A DNA stretch of 64,000 nt from positions 1 through 64,000 of the forward strand of contig CAJTYK010000003.1 of the NCBI GenBank assembly GCA_910584285.1. Reading direction: 5' to 3'. A program made the translations under genes and the position numbers. How positions within the stretch are numbered: position 1 is the first letter of the stretch; each line of letters starts with the position of its first letter. Below the pieces are notes generated by a model, which did no database searches, had not been told where the DNA came from, and was given only the letters and a program-made list of their open reading frames with translations. Source of the stretch: an uncultured Oscillospiraceae bacterium. GTDB taxonomy: Bacteria; Bacillota; Clostridia; Oscillospirales; Oscillospiraceae. This document shows positions 43,165 through 51,576 of this stretch, one piece after another.

Positions 43165-44169
43165 ATGAAACGCATTTTACTGCTGTCCACCGGGGGCACC
43201 ATCGCCTCCCGGCTCACCGACGAGGGGCTGGCCCCCGGGCTGGACGGCGAGGCCCTCACCCACTACCTGGGCGGCCTGCCCGACAGCTATGACCTCACCG
43301 TCCGGGACATCCTCCACCTGGACTCGTCCAACATCCAGCCGGAGGAGTGGCGGCTCATCGCCCGCCACGTCTACGACGCCCGGAACAACTTTGACGGCAT
43401 CGTCATCTCCCACGGCACCGACACCATGGCCTACACCGCCTCGGTGCTCAGCTATATGCTGCTGGGCGTCCCCGTCCCCGTGGTGCTCACCGGGGCCCAG
43501 CTGCCCATTGAGCACCCCCTTACCGACGGGCTGGACAATCTGCGCACCGCCTTTGCCATGGCGGCCTCCGGCCGTCCCGGGGTGTTCCTGGCCTTTGACC
43601 GCCGGGTGATGCTGGGCTGCCGAGCGGTCAAAACCCACACCACCGCCTTCGGCGCCTTTGACAGCGTGAACTGGCCCCTGGTGGCCCAGGTGAACGGCGC
43701 GGGCCTCACCATTCGGGAGGACGCCATCCCGGCAGCGGAGGCTCCCTGCGTGCTGCGGAACGCCCTGTGCGAGCAGGTATTTCTCATCAAGCTCACCCCC
43801 GGGCTGGATCCGGAGATCTTTGATATGCTGCTGCGGATGCACTACCGGGGCGTGGTGATCGAGGCCTTCGGCGCAGGGGGCCTCCACTTCATCCGCCGGA
43901 ACCTCATCGAGAAGCTCCACGCCGCCGCTCAGGCGGGGATGGCGGTGGTGGTGTGCAGCCAGTGCCTGTACGAGAGCAGCAACTTCACCCTCTACCAGGC
44001 GGGGCAGAAGGCGCTGGCGGAGGGGGTCATTCAGGGCTACGACATGACTACCGAGGGGGCGGTCACCAAGCTGATGTGGGCCCTGGGCCAGACGGACAGC
44101 CTGGACCAGGTGCGGGCCCTGTTTGCCCGGAGCCTGTGCGGGGAGATCGGAAGCGCGCGGCCGCACTAA
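43165..44169 (+). CDS. ansA: L-asparaginase, type I
   Basis: A 334-residue enzyme hydrolysing asparagine to aspartate and ammonia. STGGTIAS holds the nucleophile Thr (residue 12), and SHGTDTMAY the second catalytic Thr-Asp pair (about 85-86); the supporting Lys is in AVKTHTTAFGAFDS (about 154). There is no signal peptide, so it is cytoplasmic (type I). CAGGAGG precedes the ATG. It stands alone between a good promoter and a hairpin terminator. Confidence 0.93.
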   Translation: MKRILLLSTGGTIASRLTDEGLAPGLDGEALTHYLGGLPDSYDLTVRDILHLDSSNIQPEEWRLIARHVYDARNNFDGIVISHGTDTMAYTASVLSYMLLGVPVPVVLTGAQLPIEHPLTDGLDNLRTAFAMAASGRPGVFLAFDRRVMLGCRAVKTHTTAFGAFDSVNWPLVAQVNGAGLTIREDAIPAAEAPCVLRNALCEQVFLIKLTPGLDPEIFDMLLRMHYRGVVIEAFGAGGLHFIRRNLIEKLHAAAQAGMAVVVCSQCLYESSNFTLYQAGQKALAEGVIQGYDMTTEGAVTKLMWALGQTDSLDQVRALFARSLCGEIGSARPH

Positions 44170-44177
44170 ACAAAAAC

Positions 44178-44210
44178 GCGGGGGCGGTTGATATCCGTCC
44201 CCGCAGCTTT
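44178..44210. terminator. Terminator between asparaginase and DtxR-family genes
   Basis: GCGGGGGCGG pairs with CCGTCCCCGC (one G-U) over TTGATAT; CTTTTA follows. Confidence 0.75.
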
Positions 44211-44584
44211 TATTCCAGCCCCATGTCCCGGTTGATGTGCGCCCGGAGCGCGTCAAAGGACTCCACGCTGAGATCGTGCTCGATCCGGCAGGCGTCGGCG
44301 GCAGCGGTGTCCTCCGCCACCCCCAGGTGGATCAGCCACTTGGTGAGCAGCAGGTGCCGCTCGTAGATCCGCTGGGCGATCTCCAGACCCTCGTCGGTGA
44401 GGGTGAGGAAGCCCCCCTCGTCCATCACCACGAAGCCCCCCTCCCGCAGCAGGCTCATGGCGCGGCTGACGCTGGGCTTGGAGAAGCCCAGCCGCTGGGC
44501 CACGTCGATGGAGCGCACCGGCCCCTGCTCCCCCAGGGCCAAGATGGCCTCCAGGTAGTTTTCCGCGGACTCGTGTATGTTCAC
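44210..44584 (-). CDS. DtxR/MntR-family metal-dependent repressor
   Basis: A 124-residue regulator with a winged helix (RSIDVAQRLGFSKPSVSRAM) and a short dimerisation domain, without an SH3-like tail. Metal ligands align with MntR numbering: His77 (ERHLLL), Cys99 with Glu102 and His103 (ACRIEHDLS). A Cys at 99, where MntR has Glu, resembles Cys102 of DtxR/IdeR and favours iron over manganese; the position of the MntR Asp8 is Asn9 and Glu12 is kept. The start is a GTG seven bases after GGAGGTGG, in the family's usual frame (NIHESAENYLEAIL). Two large hairpins lie just upstream. Confidence 0.88.
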   Translation of the reverse strand: MNIHESAENYLEAILALGEQGPVRSIDVAQRLGFSKPSVSRAMSLLREGGFVVMDEGGFLTLTDEGLEIAQRIYERHLLLTKWLIHLGVAEDTAAADACRIEHDLSVESFDALRAHINRDMGLE

Positions 44585-44655
44585 CCAATCCACCTCCAAA
44601 CCAGGCCCCGCCCGGGCGGACGGGTTTGCCAATGCTTACCAGGGATGGTAACATT

Positions 44656-44729
44656 ATGCCACAGGCGCAGAGCGCCGTTGTGGCATATCTGGTTCAATCT
44701 GTACAATAGCCGCCTTGCGGCTATTGTAC
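44656..44729. repeat. Two adjacent perfect hairpins in the divergent gap
   Basis: ATGCCACA-GGCGC pairs with GCGCC-(GT)-TGTGGCAT over AGA (44656-44686), and GTACAATAGCCGC pairs with GCGGCTATTGTAC over CTT (44701-44729). Neither has a T run. They sit between the DtxR-family gene and the ATP-grasp gene; role unknown. Confidence 0.6.
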
Positions 44730-44769
44730 CATACTCCCCCGCCCATGGCAACGGGTATTCTTGCGGCCG

Positions 44770-44798
44770 TTGCAATTTTTTCCCGAATATGGTATGAT
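44770..44798 (+). promoter_or_regulatory. Promoter of the ATP-grasp gene
   Basis: TTGCAA and TATGAT with 17-base spacing. Confidence 0.8.
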
Positions 44799-44839
44799 GC
44801 TTTTGATTTTGATACGGCCCAGAGCCGGGGAGGTTTTTC

Positions 44840-45868
44840 ATGGGAAACGCAAAATTTTTGATCCAGCGGGTGCTGGATATGAACTACAAGGCCATGCTGG
44901 ACACCATCGGCCAGATCCATAAGCGGACGGGCCGCTCCCGCTGGTGGATTTTCCAGGATATGCGGCGGTGCGCCACCAAATACGGCGCGGGCTACGTGGA
45001 CTACAACCTGTTCGAGCTGTACGACCTGACCCCGGAGCTGCGGGACACCTACCTGACCCGGGGGCGGAACAACGAGATCGTGGTGAAGTACAACAGCAAG
45101 GCCGCCATGGACGAGCTGGACGACAAGGCGAAATTCAACACCCGCTTCGCCGACTTTCTCCACCGGGACTGGGTGCACGTCACCGGGGAGAACAAGGAGG
45201 AGGTGCTGGACTTCCTCCGCCGCCACGATACCTTTATGTCCAAGCCCACCCACGGCTGCTGCGGCCGGGGGATCGAGAAGCTGAACACCGCCGACTTTCC
45301 CTCCCTGGACACGCTGTATGAGCGCCTGCTACAGCAGGCCCCGGATCTGGAGCTGGAGGAACTCATCGTCCAGCACCCCGCCCTAAACGCCATCTACCCC
45401 GGCTCCATCAACACCGCCCGGATCGTCACCCTCCGGGGCAAGCAGGGCAAGGTGTACTTCATCGCCGCCCTGCTGCGCATCGGCAACGGGAAATTTGTGG
45501 ACAACTTCGACAACGGCGGAATGCTGGCCCCGGTGGATCTGGACACGGGCACCATCACCGGGGTGGCGGTGGACAAGTTCAAGAACGTGTACGAGAAGCA
45601 CCCCGCCACCGGCGCCGCCATCCAGGGCTGCGTCATCCCCGACTGGGACAAGGCCAAGGAGCTGGTGACCCAGGCCGCCCCCCTCATCCCGGAGGTGCGG
45701 TACGTGGGGTGGGACGTGTGCTTCACCCCCGACGGCCCCTGCCTGGTGGAGGGCAACCAGTACCCCGCCCACGACCTCTATCAGCACCCGGTTCAAACCC
45801 CGGATCGGGTGGGGATCATGCCCCGCTTCCGGGCGGTGGAGGCCGAGGAGGCCAAATTGGATGGATAA
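44840..45868 (+). CDS. Sugar-transfer-associated ATP-grasp protein
   Basis: A 342-residue ATP-grasp enzyme of the type found with polysaccharide or wall-glycan genes. Recognisable parts are FNTRFADFLHRDWVHV, KPTHGCCGRGIEKL (nucleotide loop), EELIVQHPALNAIYPGSINTARIVTL and the metal-binding end GWDVCFTPDGPCLVEGN. Such proteins form amide or ester links with ATP, but this one's acceptor is unknown and no glycan genes are adjacent. GGGGAGG is six bases before the ATG. It is monocistronic, between its own promoter and terminator. Confidence 0.85.
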   Translation: MGNAKFLIQRVLDMNYKAMLDTIGQIHKRTGRSRWWIFQDMRRCATKYGAGYVDYNLFELYDLTPELRDTYLTRGRNNEIVVKYNSKAAMDELDDKAKFNTRFADFLHRDWVHVTGENKEEVLDFLRRHDTFMSKPTHGCCGRGIEKLNTADFPSLDTLYERLLQQAPDLELEELIVQHPALNAIYPGSINTARIVTLRGKQGKVYFIAALLRIGNGKFVDNFDNGGMLAPVDLDTGTITGVAVDKFKNVYEKHPATGAAIQGCVIPDWDKAKELVTQAAPLIPEVRYVGWDVCFTPDGPCLVEGNQYPAHDLYQHPVQTPDRVGIMPRFRAVEAEEAKLDG

Positions 45869-45873
45869 CGCTT

Positions 45874-45902
45874 CGGCCTCGGGCTCCTGCCCGGGGCCGT
45901 TT
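45874..45902 (+). terminator. Terminator of the ATP-grasp gene
   Basis: CGGCC-T-CGGGC pairs with GCCCG-G-GGCCG over TCCT; TTT follows. Confidence 0.7.
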
Positions 45903-45997
45903 CCCGCCCTTTAGGCGGATTTTCAGGAAGGTTTTTCCTTTCGCCGGAATCTTCCGCTTCTCCAGTGAAATATTTGTGAAAATCGCAGAGGAACCCC

Positions 45998-46027
45998 TTG
46001 ACAGCCCCGGCGGCTCTTTGTTAGAAT
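45998..46027 (+). promoter_or_regulatory. Promoter of msmX
   Basis: TTGACA and TAGAAT with 18-base spacing, giving a leader of about 195 bases. Confidence 0.75.
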
Positions 46028-46033
46028 TGAAGC

Positions 46034-46229
46034 AGCGAATCCCCAAACCCACCCGGCCCGGCTACTCCCTTGGGCGCAACACGCCCATAGCCGCGCCGAG
46101 GAGAAAAAAAGGAGGAAAAATCCGCGAACCGGCGGTGCGGCAATGTGGAGACTTGCCGTAAGGTCCACGGGGTAAACCCCCCGCGGGCGAGGGCGCGCTG
46201 CGGAGGCAGCGTGTCTACGGTTCACCGCT
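46034..46229 (+). promoter_or_regulatory. Long structured msmX leader
   Basis: The strong AAAAGGAGG (46107-46115) lies more than 110 bases from the msmX start, and no ribosome site lies near the ATG; GGAGG at 46202 is 23 bases away. A 10-codon frame (ATG at 46144, MWRLAVRSTG) follows the first box. GGCAA/TTGCC and GTGGA/TCCAC stems overlap and exclude each other. GGGCG/CGCCC (46069-46084 region) forms another hairpin. This looks like a leader-peptide or ligand-controlled region, class unknown. Confidence 0.45.
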
Positions 46230-47369
46230 ATGGCAACTTTGAGTTTGAGAGGCATCAAGAAGATCTACGACGGCGGCGTGACGGCGGTCCACGACTTCAA
46301 TCTGGAGATCGCGGACAAGGAGTTCATCGTGCTGGTCGGCCCCTCCGGCTGCGGCAAGTCCACCACTCTGCGGATGGTGGCCGGCCTGGAGGAGATCAGC
46401 GAGGGTGAGCTGTACATCGGCGACAAGCTGGTCAACAACGTGGAGCCCAAGGATCGCGACATCGCCATGGTGTTCCAGAGCTACGCTCTGTACCCCCACA
46501 TGACGGTGTATGAGAACATGGCCTTCGCCCTGAAGCTGCGCAAGCTGCCCAAGGACGAGATCGACCGCCGTGTAAAGGAGGCGGCGGAGATCCTGGACAT
46601 CACCCAGTACCTGGAGCGTAAGCCCAAGGCCCTGTCCGGCGGCCAGCGCCAGCGTGTGGCCATCGGCCGCGCCATCGTCCGTGAGCCCCAGGTCTTCCTG
46701 ATGGACGAACCCCTGTCCAACCTGGACGCCAAGCTGCGTAACCAGATGCGTGCCGAGATCATCAAGCTGCGCCAGCGCATCGACACCACCTTCATCTACG
46801 TCACCCACGATCAGACCGAGGCCATGACCCTGGGCGACCGCATCGTCATTATGAAGGACGGCTTCATCCAGCAGATCGGCACCCCGCAAGAGGTGTTCGA
46901 CAACCCGGTGAACGTGTTCGTGGCCGGCTTCATCGGAATGCCCCAGATGAACTTCTTCAACGCCAGGCTGGTCAAGTCCGGCAGCGGCTACGCGGTGAAG
47001 GTGGCCGGCGCTACCATGGAGATCGCCGACAAGATCCAGAAGCAGCTGGCAGCTAAGAACGTCCCCGAGAAGGACATCATTCTGGGCATCCGCCCGGTGC
47101 ACGTGTCCTTCGCCGACGGCGCCGGCGCCCATACCATCGCCGCCCGGGTGGACGTGTCCGAGATGATGGGCAGCGAGATCCATCTGCACGTCACCGCCAA
47201 GGAGGACAACGGCAGCGAAAAGGACGTGGTGCTGGTGGTTTCCACCACCGACCTGCCCGAGAGCTTCCGGGCCGGTATCCCCTACGGCACCACCATCCAC
47301 TTCACCTTCCCCGGCGAGCTGGTGCACCTGTTCGACAAGGAGACCGAGCGCAACCTGCTGGCCGACTAA
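46230..47369 (+). CDS. msmX: MsmX/UgpC-type sugar ABC transporter ATPase
   Basis: A 379-residue ATPase serving carbohydrate importers. Walker A GPSGCGKSTT, signature LSGGQRQRV, Walker B FLMDEP, switch THDQTEAM and C-terminal TOBE domains (about 240-370, with ILGIRPVHVSF) are complete. No permease or binding-protein genes lie beside it. Stand-alone MsmX-type ATPases in Bacillus and Streptococcus are shared by several sugar importers, and the same is likely here. Frequent CGT arginine codons suggest high expression. The ATG matches the family's MATLSLR start even though it lacks an adjacent ribosome site. Confidence 0.93.
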   Translation: MATLSLRGIKKIYDGGVTAVHDFNLEIADKEFIVLVGPSGCGKSTTLRMVAGLEEISEGELYIGDKLVNNVEPKDRDIAMVFQSYALYPHMTVYENMAFALKLRKLPKDEIDRRVKEAAEILDITQYLERKPKALSGGQRQRVAIGRAIVREPQVFLMDEPLSNLDAKLRNQMRAEIIKLRQRIDTTFIYVTHDQTEAMTLGDRIVIMKDGFIQQIGTPQEVFDNPVNVFVAGFIGMPQMNFFNARLVKSGSGYAVKVAGATMEIADKIQKQLAAKNVPEKDIILGIRPVHVSFADGAGAHTIAARVDVSEMMGSEIHLHVTAKEDNGSEKDVVLVVSTTDLPESFRAGIPYGTTIHFTFPGELVHLFDKETERNLLAD

Positions 47370-47432
47370 GGGTTCGTCAGCCTACCATAGCAAAGAGGCC
47401 CCGCCGCTTAGGGCAACCCCCATAAGCAAGCT

Positions 47433-47475
47433 AACACCCGCCGGAAAGAAATTGCTTTTCGGCGGGTGTTGCTTT
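47433..47475 (+). terminator. Terminator of msmX
   Basis: AACACCCGCCG pairs perfectly with CGGCGGGTGTT around a 16-nt, partly paired loop; GCTTTAT follows. Confidence 0.75.
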
Positions 47476-47518
47476 ATCATGAACTCATTCACAAATTTCA
47501 GTTTACGGAGGCGAAACT

Positions 47519-48082
47519 ATGCGGGACGATATTTTGGAGCATTTGCAGCATGAACTATATGATAGATGTCAAAAGCCAACAAATCAGTTTGGAATAGGCT
47601 GCTATTATCACATTTCCGCAGTCGTGAATCATGCAGAAATTCTGGCGGAAAAGTACGGGGCGGATAAGGAAGTTGTCATGATTGCGGCTTGGCTGCATGA
47701 TATTGCCTCTATTACAGATTACAGCCTCTATGAGCTTCACCATATCCATGGGGCTGAAATGGCATATCAAATACTAAAAGAATATGGTTATGACGACAAA
47801 AAGATTTCATTGGTACAAAAATGTATCAGAAATCACAGAGGCAGTGTCAGTTTGGAAAAACTCAGTCTTGAAGAATTATGTGTTGCCGATGCTGACGCAA
47901 TCTCACACTTTGATAGCGTGCCGAGTCTCCTATATTTAGCCTACGTTCAAAAATGTATGGGAATGGAGGAAGGCAGGGCATTTGTAAAAGACAAGCTGAC
48001 AAGAAGTTTTCAAAAACTATCCGCTGAAAGTAAAAGACACTATCAGGATAAATTTGAAAAAGTGATGGAAGTTTTAGGCTGA
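47519..48082 (+). CDS. HD-domain phosphohydrolase, A+T-rich
   Basis: A 187-residue HD-superfamily protein. Metal-binding residues can be placed at His31 (YYHIS), His60-Asp61 (AAWLHDIAS), His75-His76 or His77 (HHIHGAE), His106 (RNHRG) and Asp124/126 (VADADAI), the layout of multi-His HD enzymes that act on nucleotides or signalling molecules. GGAGG is seven bases before the ATG. Its base composition, about 40% GC with many A/T third positions, differs sharply from the 60-70% around it, so recent horizontal acquisition is likely. Substrate unknown. Confidence 0.88.
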   Translation: MRDDILEHLQHELYDRCQKPTNQFGIGCYYHISAVVNHAEILAEKYGADKEVVMIAAWLHDIASITDYSLYELHHIHGAEMAYQILKEYGYDDKKISLVQKCIRNHRGSVSLEKLSLEELCVADADAISHFDSVPSLLYLAYVQKCMGMEEGRAFVKDKLTRSFQKLSAESKRHYQDKFEKVMEVLG

Positions 48083-48151
48083 CAGCCTCTGAACGATCGC
48101 TTTCCCCCCACGGGCACGTTCCCCGAAAGCGCCATAGTTAGTTATATAAGA

Positions 48152-48194
48152 GGACAAGACAAACCGTTGCGGCCTGTCTTGTCCTTAATTTTTT
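48152..48194. terminator. Terminator between HD gene and ABC permease gene
   Basis: GGACAAGACA pairs perfectly with TGTCTTGTCC over a 13-nt loop; TTAATTTTTT follows. Confidence 0.88.
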
Positions 48195-48231
48195 ATGAAG
48201 TCTCGCCTTTTCGCGGCAGAGCCTTTCTATG

Positions 48232-51200
48232 CTATTCTACGGTTTTCAGGCTCTCCACCATATCCACCTTTTTCAGCTTGAAGTGGGCTGCGATGTTCAC
48301 CATCACGGAGAACACCACCGTCAGCGCCGCCGCCAGCACGTAGGCGTAGGGGGGCGCGGTGCGGCCGAACATCACAATGTCCACCTCCACCGTCAGCACC
48401 ATCCAGGCGTGAAGGAACCGGCCCATCACCAGCCCCAGCAGAATGCCGAACAGGGTGAGGAACACGTTCTCCCGGTAGACGTAGGCGGTGATCTCCTTGT
48501 CGAAGAAGCCCAGCACCTTCAGGGTGGCCAGCTCCCGGGTGCGCTCGGTGATGTTGATGTTGGTCAGGTTGTAGAGCACCACAAAGGCCAGCGCCGCCGC
48601 CGACAGAATGATGATCACCACCGCGTAGTCGATGGCCTCCATGCTGTTGGTGAAGCTGTCCCGGATGGCGGCGATGTAGGAGTGGGAGGTCACCGCGTCC
48701 ATGGCCATGAGCTGAGCGGACACCTCGTCCGACTGCGCCCCGTCCCCGTACTCCAGTAGGATCAGGTTTTGGGCCGGGGTCTCGCCGAACAGCCGCTCAT
48801 AGCAGGCCGCCGACAGATAGACGTTGTGCTGAACATAGTGCTCCACAATGTCGTCCACCCGCACGTCCACCCGGCCGTCCTTGTCGATGGTGATGGTGTC
48901 GCCCACTTCCACCCCCAGCAGCTCGGACAGCTTTTCCGTGATGATCGCGCCGTCCTCTGGCGGGGTCACCGGCCCGTCATCCTGCCGGTGGCGCAGGTTC
49001 ATAAACCGGGTGAAGCCCTCAAAATCGTCGATGGCGTACAGCCCCACGTCGTAGGCCACCCCGCGGTTGGACGCCTCCGCCGTGTGCTGGCTGGTGAGGT
49101 GCCACCGCTCCACCTTGCCACTGTTGTCCAGATAGTCCGTCACCGCCGCCAGCTCGTCCGGGGCTGCGTCCTCGTCCAGCCCCACCGTGGCGTCGTAGAG
49201 GGAGATCTCGTCAAACTGCTTGTTGAGGATGGCAAAAATGGACTCGTGGAGCCCGAAGCCGGTGACAATCAGGGCGGTGCAGCCGCCGATGCCGATCACC
49301 GTCATCCAGAACCGCCGCTGGTAGCGGAACAGGTTGCGCATGGTCACCTTCCAGGTAAAGGTAAGCCGCTTCCAGATAAAGCCCACCCGCTCCAGCAGCA
49401 CCCGCTTGCCCGCCTTGGGGGCCTTGGGGCGCATCAGGTTGGCGGGGGTGGCGATCAGCGTGGACAGGCAGGCCCACAGCGCCGCCCCGGTGGTGCACAG
49501 CACCGCCGCCAGCACCGCCAGCACGCACAGCGCCGTCTGCTCCCGGAACTCCAGGGGGGGCATGGCGTACATGATGTTGAAGGCGTTGGCGATCACCGCC
49601 GGGATCAGGGTGCAGCCGATGGCCAAGCCCAGAATTCCACCCAGGAGACTGGCCAAAAAGGCATAGCCGATGTATTTTTTGGAGATGGACAGCCGGGAAA
49701 AGCCCATGGCCTTCAGGGCCCCGATCTCGGTGCGCTGCTCCTCCACCATCCGGGTCATGGTGGTCAGGCAGGCCAGCGCCGCCACCAGGAAAAAGATCAC
49801 CGGGAAAATAGTGGCCAGGTTGCTCACCCGCTCCGTGTCCTGGTCGAAGCCCACGAAGCCCGCGTTGGTGTTCCGTCCCAGGACGTACCACTCGCACTCC
49901 TCCACCTTGTCCAGCTCGTCCCGGGCGTCGTCCAGCTTCTGCTGGGCGGCGGCGATCTTCTCGTCCGCCTCCGCCCTGCCGTCCTCGTACTCCTTCAGGC
50001 CGTCGGCGTACTCCGCCTCGCCGTCCTCCAGCTTTTGCAGGGCGTCGGCCAGCTCCTGCTCCCCGTCCCGCCGGGCCTGGGCCAGCTCCGCCTGACCGCT
50101 TTGGTAGTCCCGGCGGCCGTCGGCGATCTGCCGCTCGGCGTCCGCCAGCTGCCGCCCGGTGTCGTCCAGAGTGGCCCGGGCGCTGTCCAGCGACCCCTTG
50201 GAGGTGTCCAGCACCGCACGGCTTTCGTCCAGCTGGGCCTTCACCCCGTCCAGCTGAGCCTTCACCGGGGCCAGTTGGGCGTAGCCCGCGTCCAGCTGGG
50301 TCTGGGCGGCATCCAGCTGAGCCTTCTGCTCCGCCAGCTGGGCCTTCACCTGCTCATAGGCCGGGGTGCCCTCCGCCTGCTTCAAGGCGGCCTCATACTG
50401 GGCCAGCCCCTCGTTTACCTGGGCCTGCTGGCCGTCCAGGGCGGCCTTGTTCCGCTCATACTCCGCCAGCCCGTCCTGATACTGGGCCAACCCCGCCTGG
50501 TACTGGGCCAGCCCGTCCTCGTACTGATCCAGCCCGTCCTCGTATTGGGCCAGCCCGTCCTCATATTGGGCGCGGCCGTCGTCCAGCTCCCTTTGGGCGT
50601 CGTTCAGCTTTTGCAGCGCGTCCGCCAGCGTCCGACGGGCGTCCGCCAGCTCCCGCTCCAGGGTATCCTGCCCCTCCCGGTAGTCCGCCCAGCCGTCGTC
50701 CAACTCCTTCCGGGCGTCGTTTAGCTCCTTTTGGGCGTCGGCCAGCTCCTGATCCGCCTCCGCTCTCGCGTCGTCCAGCTCCCCCTGGGCGTCGTCCAAT
50801 TCCTTCTGCGCGTCCCCGATGAGGGTGTCGTACCGGAGCTGGGCCCGCTCCTCCGCCAGAGCGTCCAGGCTGTCGATGAGGGCCTCCGCCCGTTCCTCGT
50901 ACTCGTCGCTGTAGCTGTTCAGCTCCTTGAGCCCTTGGCCGGTGAAATAGGCGGCGGTGTAATAGTCATAGGTGAAGTTCTCCCCCGGCACGAACAGGAA
51001 GGCATCCACCGAGCCGCTGCCCAGGGACGACGTGCCCCGGTCGGTGCCCACGTACAGCGGGCAATTCACCACGCCCACAATGGTGTAGGTGGTGCGGGTC
51101 AGATCCCCCTGGTGATCCTCGTCCAGCACCAGCTCCACCGTGTCCCCCACGTCCAGCCCCAGCTCCACCAGCAGCAGGCCCTCGGTGACGCACTCGTCAG

Positions 51201-51576
51201 GGGCTTCCGGCAGGCGGCCCCGCTTCACCTCCAGCAGGTTGAGCCGCTCCGGCATGGAGCGCACGGTGACGATGCAGTCCACCGCTGTGGCGTCCACCGT
51301 CCAGGCGCCCTCCACCTGATCCACGCCCTCCGCCGCAGCCAGCGCGTCCAGATCCCCCTGGGTCAGCCCCAGGGTGGACAGCACCCAGCCGTCCATGAGG
51401 CTGGTGCGGTCGTAATAATTGTCGGCGGTAAATTTCATGTCCGGGGCGGTGGCCCGCAGGCCGGACAGGAAGGCCACCGCCAGCGCCGACAGCACCAGGA
51501 TGGACAAAAACCGGCTGAAGGTATGCCTGATCTCCCGGGCGGCGTCGGTGGTCAGGCGGTTTTTATGGGCTACCAT
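48232..51576 (-). CDS. FtsX-type ABC permease with long coiled-coil ectodomain
   Basis: A 1114-residue permease of the MacB/FtsX type. One membrane segment lies near the N terminus (about 22-42), followed by an outer domain and a coiled coil of about 300 residues (about 255-595) that contains tandem heptads of the form YEDGLxQ (AQYEDGLAQYEDGLDQ). Three FtsX segments follow (about 615-760), then a second outer domain and a final FtsX set near the C terminus (VVIIILSAAALAFVVLYNLT). Such proteins often act as mechanotransmission or export machines for peptides or lipids. The ATG overlaps the end of the ATPase gene by seven bases. Confidence 0.9.
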   Translation of the reverse strand: MVAHKNRLTTDAAREIRHTFSRFLSILVLSALAVAFLSGLRATAPDMKFTADNYYDRTSLMDGWVLSTLGLTQGDLDALAAAEGVDQVEGAWTVDATAVDCIVTVRSMPERLNLLEVKRGRLPEAPDECVTEGLLLVELGLDVGDTVELVLDEDHQGDLTRTTYTIVGVVNCPLYVGTDRGTSSLGSGSVDAFLFVPGENFTYDYYTAAYFTGQGLKELNSYSDEYEERAEALIDSLDALAEERAQLRYDTLIGDAQKELDDAQGELDDARAEADQELADAQKELNDARKELDDGWADYREGQDTLERELADARRTLADALQKLNDAQRELDDGRAQYEDGLAQYEDGLDQYEDGLAQYQAGLAQYQDGLAEYERNKAALDGQQAQVNEGLAQYEAALKQAEGTPAYEQVKAQLAEQKAQLDAAQTQLDAGYAQLAPVKAQLDGVKAQLDESRAVLDTSKGSLDSARATLDDTGRQLADAERQIADGRRDYQSGQAELAQARRDGEQELADALQKLEDGEAEYADGLKEYEDGRAEADEKIAAAQQKLDDARDELDKVEECEWYVLGRNTNAGFVGFDQDTERVSNLATIFPVIFFLVAALACLTTMTRMVEEQRTEIGALKAMGFSRLSISKKYIGYAFLASLLGGILGLAIGCTLIPAVIANAFNIMYAMPPLEFREQTALCVLAVLAAVLCTTGAALWACLSTLIATPANLMRPKAPKAGKRVLLERVGFIWKRLTFTWKVTMRNLFRYQRRFWMTVIGIGGCTALIVTGFGLHESIFAILNKQFDEISLYDATVGLDEDAAPDELAAVTDYLDNSGKVERWHLTSQHTAEASNRGVAYDVGLYAIDDFEGFTRFMNLRHRQDDGPVTPPEDGAIITEKLSELLGVEVGDTITIDKDGRVDVRVDDIVEHYVQHNVYLSAACYERLFGETPAQNLILLEYGDGAQSDEVSAQLMAMDAVTSHSYIAAIRDSFTNSMEAIDYAVVIIILSAAALAFVVLYNLTNINITERTRELATLKVLGFFDKEITAYVYRENVFLTLFGILLGLVMGRFLHAWMVLTVEVDIVMFGRTAPPYAYVLAAALTVVFSVMVNIAAHFKLKKVDMVESLKTVE

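Noticed and set aside
44656..44729. Operator for the DtxR-family regulator
   Set aside because: The inverted repeats are much longer than metal-regulator boxes and have unrelated sequences.
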